Positions 27,648 to 35,721 of a stretch of DNA of 64,000 nt are shown here, in pieces (position 1 is the stretch's first letter; each line of letters starts with the position of its first letter). The DNA is taken from contig CAWAUB010000003.1 of NCBI GenBank assembly GCA_963785155.1, forward strand, positions 62,001-126,000. Direction: 5' to 3'. The stretch is from DASUSH01 sp963785155 (GTDB lineage: Bacteria > Actinomycetota > Thermoleophilia > Solirubrobacterales > 70-9). The notes beneath the pieces were generated by a model, which did not search any database, had not been told where the DNA came from, and saw only the letters and a program-made list of their open reading frames with translations. The translations under genes and the position numbers were made by a program.

Positions 27648-28391
27648 ATGCCCGAGCAGGTAGAAGTCGAAACGGTAGGCGGCGTGGCTTTGGTGCGGAT
27701 AAAGCGTCCGCCCGCGAACGCGCTTGCACCCGACCTGCTCGCGGAGGGCGCGGCGATGATGGAGGAGCTGCGCGCCGACCCTCCCGATGCGCTGGTCGTG
27801 ACGGGTGAGGGCGAGTTCTTCTCCGGCGGCGCCGACCTGAAGCTGACGCCGACGCTGGCCCCGGACGAGCTGGCGGGGATGGTTTCCGGGATCAACCGCC
27901 TGTTCATCGACTGGTACGGGTTCCCGCGCCCGGTCGTCGCTGCGGTCAACGGCCATGCGGTCGCCGGGGGCATGATCCTCGCGATCTGCGCCGACCGCCG
28001 GATCGGCTCGGAGACGGCGACCTATGGCCTCACCGAGGTCCGCGTCGGTTTCCCCTATCCCGCGGCGGCGATCGCCTGCGTTCGCGCCGAGCTGTCGAAG
28101 GAGGCGGCCCGGCGCTGCGTCCTGGAGGGCGAGTTGCTCGATGCCGAGACCGCCCTCGGCTACGGCCTGGTCGACGAGCTGCTCCCCGCCGGCGAGGTCC
28201 TCGACCGCTCGTTCGAGGTCGCGCGCGAGCTGGCGAAGCTGCCGACCCGCGCCTACGAGACCGTCAAGGAGCAGCTCCGCGGCCCTGCCCTCGAGCTGAT
28301 GCGAAGCGGGGCCGCGGCGGACCCGATGAGCGAGGCGTGGCTCGCGGACGAGTCGGCGGCCGCGGCCAAGGCAGCGATCGAGAAATCGTGA
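27648..28391 (+). CDS. Enoyl-CoA hydratase/isomerase family protein
   Basis: Crotonase-fold protein (247 aa). Motifs: TGEGEFFSGGADLKLT (about 52-67) and AAVNGHAVAGGMILAICADRR (split around 100-120). A catalytic Glu is probable in YGLTEVRVGFPYP. Substrate unknown. It is divergent from the M1 peptidase (40-base gap), and its stop overlaps the next gene's GTG start (GTGA), so it is translated together with a membrane protein. Confidence 0.9.
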   Translation: MPEQVEVETVGGVALVRIKRPPANALAPDLLAEGAAMMEELRADPPDALVVTGEGEFFSGGADLKLTPTLAPDELAGMVSGINRLFIDWYGFPRPVVAAVNGHAVAGGMILAICADRRIGSETATYGLTEVRVGFPYPAAAIACVRAELSKEAARRCVLEGELLDAETALGYGLVDELLPAGEVLDRSFEVARELAKLPTRAYETVKEQLRGPALELMRSGAAADPMSEAWLADESAAAAKAAIEKS

Positions 28392-29014
28392 ACCGCTTCG
28401 CCCCGCTCACCGGCGTCGTCTTCGCTGTGCTCTTCGGGGTGGGGAGCGCCCTCTGGTACTTCGACGCTCCGGAATCGGTCGGCGACCCCGCCGAGATCGC
28501 GCAGTTCTACATCGACCACTCGACCGCCGTGATCGTCGGATCGCTGCTGGCGCTCGTCGGGACGGTCTTTTTCATCGTCTTCGCAGCGGTCGTGCACCGC
28601 GTTCTCAGCAATGCCGACGGATCGGGAGGTTGGCTTCCCACGGTCGCGCTCCTCGGCGCCGCCGGGTTGGTCGCCGCGGGATTCGCCGCCGAGTCGATCA
28701 ACGCCGCCGCCGCCCTTCGCGCCGACGAGGACGTGGTCATCTCGGCCCAGGCCGCGCAGATCTACTTCGACATCTCCCAGGTCTTCGGGTTCCCCGTCGC
28801 CGGGGTCGGCATCGCCGCGTTCACCGGCGCGATCGGGCTGGTCGCGCTGCGGACCGGGCAGGTCATCCCTCACTGGCTTGCCTTGGTCACGATGGCCCTG
28901 GCGCTGATCTCGATCATCCTGCCGCTCGCCTTCATCGGCGTGTTCGCATTCGCGCCATGGGTCGCGATCGTCAGCCTGGTCCTCTTCGCGCGGCTCTCGC
29001 CCTCAACCGCCTAG
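28388..29014 (+). CDS. Integral membrane protein, DUF4386-like
   Basis: A 208-residue membrane protein with six hydrophobic segments: FAPLTGVVFAVLFGVGSALW at the N-terminus, IVGSLLALVGTVFFIVFAAV, PTVALLGAAGLVAAGF, VFGFPVAGVGIAAFTGAIGL, WLALVTMALALISIILPLAF and FAPWVAIVSLVLFARL. The pattern is like DUF4386-type proteins of actinomycetes; no enzymatic motif. GTG start overlapping the crotonase stop. Its last 12 bases overlap the convergent amidase gene. Confidence 0.82.
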   Translation: MNRFAPLTGVVFAVLFGVGSALWYFDAPESVGDPAEIAQFYIDHSTAVIVGSLLALVGTVFFIVFAAVVHRVLSNADGSGGWLPTVALLGAAGLVAAGFAAESINAAAALRADEDVVISAQAAQIYFDISQVFGFPVAGVGIAAFTGAIGLVALRTGQVIPHWLALVTMALALISIILPLAFIGVFAFAPWVAIVSLVLFARLSPSTA

Positions 29015-30406
29015 CGGCGGGCGCTGCTCCGGCCAGCCGAGCTCGCGCTCGAGCTGGGCGGCGACCGGGAGGATCGCGGTCTCCCCGTTCGGCGGGCCGA
29101 CCAGCTGCGCGGCCAGCGGCAGTCCCTTCGAGGAGATCCCGGCCGGGATCGAGGCGGCGGGGTTGCCCAGCAGGTTCCAGATCGCGCAGTAGGCGATGTA
29201 CGGCTGGGCGCGGAGGGCGGCGCCCCAGAAGCCGACGCCGTCGAGTACCCCGACCGGCCGCGGCTGCTCGCAGATCGTCGGCGTCAGCAGCAGGTCCCAA
29301 TCCGCGAAGAACCGGTTGACCTCGTCGGCCATCCGCTCGCCCTGGCCGATCGCCCACTCCACCGCGCGGTCTCCGAAGAGGCGGCCGATCGCCAGCGCGT
29401 ACTTCGTCCGGCGCTCCAGTCGCTCCGGGTGCTCCATCAGCGCGGCCTCGGCGCGAATGCCGCCGAGGAACTGGGGGATGAATGCGGCCGACGGATCGGG
29501 GTAATCGGGGTCGGCCTCGCCGACCTCGTGGCCGAGGTCGCGGAGCGTCTGCGCCACCGATTCGAGCGCCGAGCGCTGCTCGCCGTCGAGCTTCACGAAT
29601 CGCGCCGTCGGCTTCGTCGAGAGCGCGATCCGCAGCTGGCCCGGCTCGGCGGCGGCCGCGTCGGCGAAGGACCTCGGCGGGTCCGGAGCCGTGAAGCGGT
29701 CGCCCGGCGCGTTGCCGCGGACGGCGTCGTAGAAGAGGGCGGAGTCGGCGACCCGGCGGGTGAGCGGCCCGATCGTCCCGAGCCGGCCCCAGAGCGCCGG
29801 CAGCGGCGCGAAGGACACCCGGCCCAGCTGCGGCTTCAGCCCGAAGAGGCCGCAGCAGGCTGACGGGATGCGGATCGAGCCGCCACCGTCACCGCCGAGC
29901 GCGGCGCCGACCATTCCCGACGCGACCGCCGCGGCGGTGCCGCCGCTCGAGCCGCCCGGCGTCCGCGACGGATCCCAGGGATTGCGCGTGTAGCCGAAGG
30001 TCTGGGTCTCGGTGAACGGCCACTGGCCGAACTCGGAGAGGTGGGTCTTGCCGATGATCACGGCGCCCGCCTCGCGTAGCCGCCGGGTGGCCGCGCCGTC
30101 CTCGGCGACCGGGCTCGGGTTCGCCGAGCCGCCGTACATGGTCGCCTGGCCGGCGACGTCGTTCTCGTCCTTGATCGCGACGGGGACGCCGTGGAGTGGT
30201 CCGCGCTCGCCGTTCGCCGAGTCGCGGGCGTCGGCCTCCGCAAGCGCCTCGTCCGCCATCACGATCCGAAAGGCGTTCAGCTCGGGATCAAGCCGCGCGA
30301 TACGCGCGAGCAGAGCCTCGGTCAGCTCCCGCGAGGAGATCTCGCCATCGCGAATCAGCTCCGCCTGGCGAGCGATCCCGGCGAAGGCAAGTTCAACCGC
30401 ATCCAC
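29003..30406 (-). CDS. Amidase (amidase-signature family)
   Basis: 467-residue hydrolase of C-N amide bonds with a Ser-cisSer-Lys triad. The Lys is in HGVPVAIKDENDVAG (about 77). The Gly/Ser-rich signature reads SRTPGGSSGGTAAAVASGMV, followed by DGGGSIRIPSACCGLFGLKP, which carries the nucleophile Ser. C-terminal NLLGNPAASIPAG is also typical. Length is normal. It is probably a broad amidase rather than GatA, since no gatB or gatC is near. The start is preceded by the repeat cluster at 30415-30485. Confidence 0.92.
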   Translation of the reverse strand: MDAVELAFAGIARQAELIRDGEISSRELTEALLARIARLDPELNAFRIVMADEALAEADARDSANGERGPLHGVPVAIKDENDVAGQATMYGGSANPSPVAEDGAATRRLREAGAVIIGKTHLSEFGQWPFTETQTFGYTRNPWDPSRTPGGSSGGTAAAVASGMVGAALGGDGGGSIRIPSACCGLFGLKPQLGRVSFAPLPALWGRLGTIGPLTRRVADSALFYDAVRGNAPGDRFTAPDPPRSFADAAAAEPGQLRIALSTKPTARFVKLDGEQRSALESVAQTLRDLGHEVGEADPDYPDPSAAFIPQFLGGIRAEAALMEHPERLERRTKYALAIGRLFGDRAVEWAIGQGERMADEVNRFFADWDLLLTPTICEQPRPVGVLDGVGFWGAALRAQPYIAYCAIWNLLGNPAASIPAGISSKGLPLAAQLVGPPNGETAILPVAAQLERELGWPEQRPPLGG

Positions 30407-30414
30407 GAGCGAAA

Positions 30415-30485
30415 CCTAAAGGGGTCAGACCCCCTTTAGGTGCAAAGTCGACACAAGGTGCCTGGCACCTCAGGTGCCAGGCACC
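30415..30485. repeat. Composite palindromic repeat (GGGGTCAGACCCC copy 2 plus 14-bp inverted repeat)
   Basis: Two adjacent palindromes fill the 80-base gap between sulfatase and amidase. First, CCTAAAGGGG / CCCC-TTTAGG (30415-30440) surrounds the 13-mer GGGGTCAGACCCC. Then TGCAAAGTCGACACAA leads to a perfect 14-bp inverted repeat GGTGCCTGGCACCT-C-AGGTGCCAGGCACC (30457-30485), each arm itself nearly palindromic. It ends one base before the sulfatase stop codon, so it may also end transcription of the sulfatase gene. Confidence 0.8.
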
Positions 30486-30486
30486 G

Positions 30487-32118
30487 TTAGGTGTTCGGCG
30501 CGGTGCCGGCCTCGGCCATCGCGACGCGCAGGCGCTCGCGCATCTCGTCGAGGCCCGCCTGGTCGGACTTGTCGAGGGCCTCGCCTGACTCCACGCCGAC
30601 GAGGTTGTCCATCTCGTTCGGGTCGCGGTCGAGGTCGTAGAGCTCGTACTCGCTCTTCGCGTTGCCCGCCGGGTCGAAGTAGAGGCCGTACTTCCAGCGG
30701 CCGTCGCCGACCGCGCGGACGCGGTTCGGCTGACCCGAAACGTTCTTCATCGCGGTGCCGGCCTGGTGGTCGTCGTAGGTGAAGTGGAAGCACTCGTGGA
30801 CCGAGGGAGCGGGGGAGACGTCGCGCAGCCACTCGTGATCGGTGCCGGCGTGCTCGGCGACGACCGGGCTCAGGTCCCTGCCCTTGAAGTCCCCGTTCGG
30901 CGAGGCGCCGGCCAGCGCGGCGAGCGTCGGCGTGATGTCGACTAGCCCCGCGATCGCATCGGTCTCGACGGGCTTCGGGAAAAGGGAAGGGCAGGAGACG
31001 ACGATCGGCACCCGGACGGTCTCCTCGTAGGCGTTGAACGCCTTCTGGCGCAGGCCGCCGTGCGAGAGGCCCATCTCGCCGTGGTCGGAGACACGTACGA
31101 GCACGGTGCGCGAGCGCAGGGACTCGGGATCGTCCGCGTCGCCGAGCGCGCCGACGACGCGGCCGAGCTTCTCGTCGATGACCTTGTGAAGGTAGGCGTA
31201 GAAATTGACGTAGTCCAGCCGGGCCTGGTGGTTGCGCAGCGGGCCGAGATAGGCAGTCATCCCCATCTGCATGACGGAGTGGACGTGCGGCTTGCCGAAC
31301 AGGTTCTCGTCGTAGGACGGCGGCAACTCGACGCCGAGCTCGCGGAACTCCTCCCGGGCGTAGCCGCCGCGCTCATACGAGCTCGGATAGCCGAGGACGT
31401 CATGCGGGTTGACCAGCGAGACGATCAGGCAGAAGGGCTCCGGCAGGTCCTCCTGGCCGAGCCAATCCTCCACCTGGCGGGTGTAGACCTCGTCCCACCC
31501 CTCCTGGTACGGGCCGGCGTTGCCGCCGCCGAAGTTCTCGGCCTTCGTGTTCTCGCCGGCGTCCGGCGGCACCCAGCCGGCGAACCCGTAGTCGCGCTCG
31601 ATGCGCTCGGAGTCGGCGTCGCTCCACTCGCCGCCGCCGGGGTGGGTCAGGTGCCACTTGCCGCGGTACTGGACCTCGTAGCCCTGCTTGCGAAGGATCG
31701 AGGCGAGGTTCGGGATGTCCGTGGGCAGCTCTGGCTCGTTCCCGGACTTCGGGCCCAGGCGCAGCAGGCCGCGGCCGAACCCGGCGAGCATGCGCTCTCT
31801 GGGCGCGCCCTCCTTGCGCATCAGGTTGACCATGTTCTTCACGACGAACGGCGCGTTCTTCGGATCTGGAGTCAGGTCCGCCGCGGTGTGAGTCAGCGTG
31901 ACCCCGTGCTGGGCCGGATAGACCCCGGTGAACAGCGTCGCCCGGCTGGGGGAGCACATGGAGGTGTTTGTGTAGCTCTGCCGGAAGCTCAGGCCGGTGC
32001 GGGAGATCTCGTGGTCGTTCGGCGTCAGGGAGCGAACGAACGAGGGATCGTCGGGCCAGTGGCGCGGCGTGCGCTGCTGGTCGGTGATCAGGAGGACGAT
32101 GTTCGGCTTCGCGGCCAT
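30487..32118 (-). CDS. Sulfatase (type I, formylglycine-dependent)
   Basis: Arylsulfatase-fold enzyme, 543 aa. NIVLLITDQQ at residues 5-14 starts the metal site. The formylglycine signature CSPSRATLFTG (about 55-65) has the Cys to be converted to FGly. VSDHGEMGLSHG and DITPTLAALAG are the other conserved blocks. No signal peptide, and no formylglycine-generating enzyme in the window. ATG at 32118 directly precedes the conserved strand. Natural substrate (sulfate ester, possibly choline sulfate or glycan) unknown. Confidence 0.93.
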   Translation of the reverse strand: MAAKPNIVLLITDQQRTPRHWPDDPSFVRSLTPNDHEISRTGLSFRQSYTNTSMCSPSRATLFTGVYPAQHGVTLTHTAADLTPDPKNAPFVVKNMVNLMRKEGAPRERMLAGFGRGLLRLGPKSGNEPELPTDIPNLASILRKQGYEVQYRGKWHLTHPGGGEWSDADSERIERDYGFAGWVPPDAGENTKAENFGGGNAGPYQEGWDEVYTRQVEDWLGQEDLPEPFCLIVSLVNPHDVLGYPSSYERGGYAREEFRELGVELPPSYDENLFGKPHVHSVMQMGMTAYLGPLRNHQARLDYVNFYAYLHKVIDEKLGRVVGALGDADDPESLRSRTVLVRVSDHGEMGLSHGGLRQKAFNAYEETVRVPIVVSCPSLFPKPVETDAIAGLVDITPTLAALAGASPNGDFKGRDLSPVVAEHAGTDHEWLRDVSPAPSVHECFHFTYDDHQAGTAMKNVSGQPNRVRAVGDGRWKYGLYFDPAGNAKSEYELYDLDRDPNEMDNLVGVESGEALDKSDQAGLDEMRERLRVAMAEAGTAPNT

Positions 32119-32161
32119 CGCGGCGATCCTATTTGCGCCGGACCCTCGGCACAATCAGCCC

Positions 32162-32659
32162 GTGACCTCCGCGCTCGCCCGATTCTTCGTCCGCGGCTGG
32201 GGCCGACTGCTCGGCCGCTTCACCGATTCCTCGGCCCGAACCCCGGGGGAGCCGGCCGGAGCCTGGGACCCGGAGGACTACCGCGGGCGTTCCTACTGCC
32301 TGCTCGTCAGCTACCGGCGCGACGGCCGACCGGTGCCGACCCCGCTCTGGTTCGCGCACGTAGGCGATCGCCTGCTCTTCCGTACCGACGCCGAGTCGCC
32401 GAAGGTGGCGCGAATGCGGCGCGAGCCGGGGGTGCTCGTCGCCCCATGCGATATCCGCGGCCGACCGCTCGGGCCGGCCGTCGAGATGACGGCGGTCCGC
32501 GTCACCGATCCCAGCAACGAGCTCGAGATCGAACGCGCGATCGGCTGCGCCTACGGACTGGCGGGACGGATCTGGAACGTCCTCGTCCGCGCCTCGCAGG
32601 TGGAGGCCGCCTGCTTCGAGCTCATTCCGCGACCTCCGGCAGGCCCTCGAGCAGGCTGA
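32162..32659 (+). CDS. PPOX/pyridoxamine-oxidase-like (F420-binding) protein
   Basis: Split beta-barrel flavin- or F420-binding protein of 165 aa. Seen: SYCLLVSYRRDGRPVPTPLW (first barrel strands), LLFRTDAESPKVARMRREPG (cofactor-phosphate loop, KVxRxR) and VLVAPCDIRGRPLGPAVE. This resembles the PPOX class F420-dependent oxidoreductases of actinomycetes. GTG start at 32162. The last 38 bases overlap the convergent propeller gene. Substrate unknown. Confidence 0.87.
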   Translation: MTSALARFFVRGWGRLLGRFTDSSARTPGEPAGAWDPEDYRGRSYCLLVSYRRDGRPVPTPLWFAHVGDRLLFRTDAESPKVARMRREPGVLVAPCDIRGRPLGPAVEMTAVRVTDPSNELEIERAIGCAYGLAGRIWNVLVRASQVEAACFELIPRPPAGPRAG

Positions 32660-33878
32660 CCCGGGCGTTGCCCGTCCGGATCCGCTGCGGGTGGTCGCCG
32701 ACCGGGATGTGGGCGACCTCCTTGCGCTTTCGGAAGGAGATCACCGAGATCGAGTCGGTGCCGCTCCATGAGACGTAGCACTGCTTGCCGTTGCTCGAGG
32801 TGGTCGACCAGTACGGCTTCTCGCCCGCCTCGATCAGCTTGTAGCGGAACGACTTCCGCGAGACGATCGCCGCGTAGTCGGACATCGTCCCGGCGACGCA
32901 GAGCTTCTTTCCGGCACCGTTCATCGCGATCCCGTGGTGCGCGGAGTCGAGCAGGTATTGCTCCTCGGGCAGGTCCTGGATCTCCTCGGCGATCGGCAAC
33001 CTGGCGACCCGCTTGACACTGTCGGTCTTGAAGTCGTACTCGACGAAACCGTGGAAGAAGGAGACCTGGAAGTAGACGTAGCGCTCGTTGGGGGAGAGCG
33101 CCATCGGCCGCACGGCCGAGCTCATGCCGGGGTAGCCGGCCTCGGCGAGCTTCTGGCCCATGTCGATCCGCTCGAGAATTTCGAAGCTGTCCGCGTCGAC
33201 GATCTGGAAGAAGCGATCGCCCTTGCTCGTGTCCGCCGTCGGATCGTCGGCCGGTGTATAGACCAGGCCGATCGAGGCGTGGTAGATCAGCTCGCCGTCG
33301 GCGGAGTAGGTGTTCTCGTGCGGGGAGTCGCCGGACTCGAAGCGGCCGACCTCCTCGCCGGTGCCGGTGTCGAGGATGTGGACGACGTTCCCGGTTGAGG
33401 CGGAGACGGCGACCTGCTTGCCGTCGGGCGATATGGCCATGTGGTCGGAGCGCTGGCCGTCGACGACAAAGCGCCAGGCGATCTCGCCGGTGCTCAGGTC
33501 GATCCCGACGACGTCGGCGAGACTCGGCCGTGAGGCGATCAGCAGGCGCCCGTCGTGGGTCGAGAACATGTCGTCGACGAACTGGTCGTGGCCCTCGCCG
33601 ATCAGCTCGCGGATCGCCAGGAAGTAGCCGAGCCTAACGGGATTCATGAAAATCTCGAGCATGCGCTCGTCGATGTCCGGGATGATGTTGATCCGGGCGA
33701 TCCGGTCGAAGCCGTGCCCCGGTTCGATCACGTCGGCGGTCCCGGCCCAGTTGCTGCCGACGAAAATGAACTCGCGCAGGTCGCGCTCCTTGCCGGGCGG
33801 TTTCGCGGTGGCAGGAGCCGCCCCGAGCGCGGCGATGGCGAGAACGGCGAACGCGGCTGAGATTCCCTTCTTGCTCAC
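32622..33878 (-). CDS. Secreted YVTN/beta-propeller protein
   Basis: 418 aa, with a signal peptide (GISAAFAVLAIAALGAAPAT). It then has a run of about six propeller blades of the YncE/YVTN kind. Blade-like segments include HDGRLLIASRPSLADVVGID, SPDGKQVAVSASTGNVVHIL, SPNERYVYFQVSFFHGFVEY and NGKQCYVSWSGTDSISVISF. No catalytic motif. Such proteins are usually extracellular binding scaffolds. It is not clearly in an operon with the P450 (15 bases upstream on the same strand), but co-transcription is possible. Confidence 0.85.
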   Translation of the reverse strand: MSKKGISAAFAVLAIAALGAAPATAKPPGKERDLREFIFVGSNWAGTADVIEPGHGFDRIARINIIPDIDERMLEIFMNPVRLGYFLAIRELIGEGHDQFVDDMFSTHDGRLLIASRPSLADVVGIDLSTGEIAWRFVVDGQRSDHMAISPDGKQVAVSASTGNVVHILDTGTGEEVGRFESGDSPHENTYSADGELIYHASIGLVYTPADDPTADTSKGDRFFQIVDADSFEILERIDMGQKLAEAGYPGMSSAVRPMALSPNERYVYFQVSFFHGFVEYDFKTDSVKRVARLPIAEEIQDLPEEQYLLDSAHHGIAMNGAGKKLCVAGTMSDYAAIVSRKSFRYKLIEAGEKPYWSTTSSNGKQCYVSWSGTDSISVISFRKRKEVAHIPVGDHPQRIRTGNARVSLLEGLPEVAE

Positions 33879-33893
33879 TTCGCTCCCTGAAGC

Positions 33894-35117
33894 TTAATCC
33901 GGCGGATCGAAGCCGACCTGAAGCTCCTCGATCGCGTAGATCCCGAGGGGCGTGTCGTATATCGGGTCGGCCTCCAGCCGCAGGCCGGGCATACGTGGTG
34001 CGAGGTAGGTCAGCGCCTCCTGCAGTTCGGCGCGCGCCAGGTTGGCTCCGAGGCAGAAGTGAGGGCCGGCGCCGAAGGTGAGCGGCTTCGCGCGGCCGCG
34101 GTCGGCCGTGATGTCGAAGCTCTCCGCGTCCTCGTAGGCGGCGGGGTCGCGGTTGGCGGCGACCGCGGCGGCCAGGACGAGGGTTCCCTCAGGGAAGGTG
34201 ACGTCGTGGTATTCGACGTCCTCGAGGGTGATCCGTGCCGTGATCGGCGTGATCGGCTCGTAGCGAAGGAGCTCCTCGACCGCCTGCGGGGCGAGCTCCG
34301 GCTGCTCGGCGAGCATCGCCCACTGGTCCGGATGCTCGGCGAAGACGACGAGGGCGTGGGCGAGTTGGGCCTGGGTCGTGTCGACGCCGCCGACCAGGAT
34401 CGCGCTGGTCAGGTGCACGACCTCGTCTTCGGATAGGCGATCACCCTCCTCCTCGGCCGCGATCAGCACCGAGATCAGGTCGTCTCCGGGGTTGTCGTGG
34501 CGCGCGGCCAGGAGCTCGCGGGTGTAGACGACGAACTCGGCCGCGGCCCGTTCGAGCGTCTCCCGCTCGTTGGCGACCTTGATCGGATCGAACTGGCCCT
34601 GGATCAGGTTCGCCCAGACGCCGAGCCGGTCGGCGTCCGACTGTGGCGCGCCCATCAGCTCCGCGATCATCCGCGCCGGGTAGGGCTTGGTCAGCGCGGA
34701 GGTCGCCTCGAAGCCGCCGCTGCCTGCAATCGGCTCGAACAGATCCGCGAGGTGGCGGCGCATCGCGGCCCGGTGGCGATCGGCGGCGGGCGGGGTGAAG
34801 GCCGGCTGGACGAGCTTGCGAAGCCGCCGGTGGTCGTCCCCGTCGAGGTCGAGCAGGTTGCCGCGCAGCCGCTCCCACAGCGGGCCCTCGGTCACTCCCT
34901 GGAGCTCGAGGATGGTCGTGCCGGGGAAGGTCGCCTTCGGGGTTCGCAGGAAGAAGGCGGCGGCCTCCCGCTCGAGCACGAAATAGCCGACGGGCTCGGC
35001 GCGGGCGAGCCAGTTGCGTTCGCGGGCATTGCGAACGGCGTCGTGCCAGGCGGCGCCGGTCAGCTCGGGGTCCGAGTACTCGAACGCCGGCAGGTCGAGC
35101 TCGGTGACCGCGGTCAT
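33894..35117 (-). CDS. Cytochrome P450
   Basis: Bacterial soluble P450 (407 aa). I-helix ILVGGVDTTQAQ (oxygen-binding Thr), K-helix ELLR, and the heme-thiolate loop FGAGPHFCLGANLAR with the Cys ligand at about 352. A C-helix heme-contact region reads LDGDDHRRLRKLVQPAF. ATG overlaps the lipoprotein gene stop (ATGA), so the two are coupled. No ferredoxin or reductase gene is adjacent. Substrate is unknown. Confidence 0.95.
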   Translation of the reverse strand: MTAVTELDLPAFEYSDPELTGAAWHDAVRNARERNWLARAEPVGYFVLEREAAAFFLRTPKATFPGTTILELQGVTEGPLWERLRGNLLDLDGDDHRRLRKLVQPAFTPPAADRHRAAMRRHLADLFEPIAGSGGFEATSALTKPYPARMIAELMGAPQSDADRLGVWANLIQGQFDPIKVANERETLERAAAEFVVYTRELLAARHDNPGDDLISVLIAAEEEGDRLSEDEVVHLTSAILVGGVDTTQAQLAHALVVFAEHPDQWAMLAEQPELAPQAVEELLRYEPITPITARITLEDVEYHDVTFPEGTLVLAAAVAANRDPAAYEDAESFDITADRGRAKPLTFGAGPHFCLGANLARAELQEALTYLAPRMPGLRLEADPIYDTPLGIYAIEELQVGFDPPD

Positions 35118-35575
35118 TTCACCCGGTGCAGCTTGCCCCGGCTCTCGACCCCGCCGCCGACGAACTCGTAGAGGAGGCGGTCGCCGATCGGGCTTAGCGT
35201 GACCTGCCCGGCTCCCTTGCACTTCTCGCTCTTGCCGCGATTGATGACCTCACGGAAGCGGAACGCGGTGCCCTGACCCTCGTAGTACCAGCGGCCGGCG
35301 CAGTCGATCCCGGTGTAGCCGACGAAGTTGCGGTCGCCGTTGGAGAGGCCGGTGATCCTCGCCTTCACCGTGAAGGGCTTCATTCCCTGCTGGCGCAGCT
35401 GCCCCTGCCAGGTGCCGACGATGTTGAAGTTCTGGGTGGGGGCGGTGGTGGTCGTCGTCGTCGGGGCGTCCGCGCTGAGCTCCGCGCTGCTCGGCTCCTC
35501 CTTCTCGCCGCAGGCGGAGAGCCCGAGCGCGAGGAGGAGGGCTGCGGACAGGGCGATCAGCTTGCTTCTCATCAT
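35114..35575 (-). CDS. Putative lipoprotein of unknown function
   Basis: 153 aa. N-terminal lipoprotein signal with lipobox LGLSAC (Cys at about 22), then a low-complexity linker with a Thr run (APTTTTTTAPT). The mature domain has about 100 residues (NIVGTWQGQLRQQGMKPFTV and GYTGIDCAGRWYYEGQG). The GTWxG beta pattern looks like a small beta-barrel such as lipocalin-like or DUF-type domains; not identified further. It is coupled to the downstream P450 by an ATGA overlap. Confidence 0.82.
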   Translation of the reverse strand: MMRSKLIALSAALLLALGLSACGEKEEPSSAELSADAPTTTTTTAPTQNFNIVGTWQGQLRQQGMKPFTVKARITGLSNGDRNFVGYTGIDCAGRWYYEGQGTAFRFREVINRGKSEKCKGAGQVTLSPIGDRLLYEFVGGGVESRGKLHRVK

Positions 35576-35586
35576 CTGCAGCGGTC

Positions 35587-35680
35587 ATGATGACGCGGAT
35601 GGGCCTGTTCAGCGACGGCAACGAGAAGGATCCGGCGAAGCTGGAGGCGCTCGGCGCCGAGGTGGCGCGCCTTGGCGAAC
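35587..35680 (+). pseudogene. Possible truncated gene start ending in a hairpin
   Basis: From ATG ATG ACG CGG ATG the frame gives about 31 residues of plausible protein (MGLFSDGNEKDPAKLEALGA and EVARLG), helical and charged like a real N-terminus. It then runs straight into the palindrome at 35676-35721, after which the frame is merely antisense to the glycosyltransferase gene. I read it as the 5' remnant of a gene cut off by the hairpin or by the rearrangement that brought it. Family not recognised. Confidence 0.35.
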
Positions 35681-35721
35681 GTCCCTCGTACCCGCGTATA
35701 CCGCGGCATCAGGGACGTTCG
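35676..35721. repeat. Nested hairpin with GAACGTCCCT arms, copy 2
   Basis: Outer 11-bp arms CGAACGTCCCT / AGGGACGTTCG enclose inner 5-bp arms CCGCG / CGCGG around TATAC. The stop codon of the minus-strand membrane protein (TGA, 35709-35711) lies within it, so the element supplies the last residues and the stop of that gene. Arms resemble those at 11640-11685. Confidence 0.65.
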
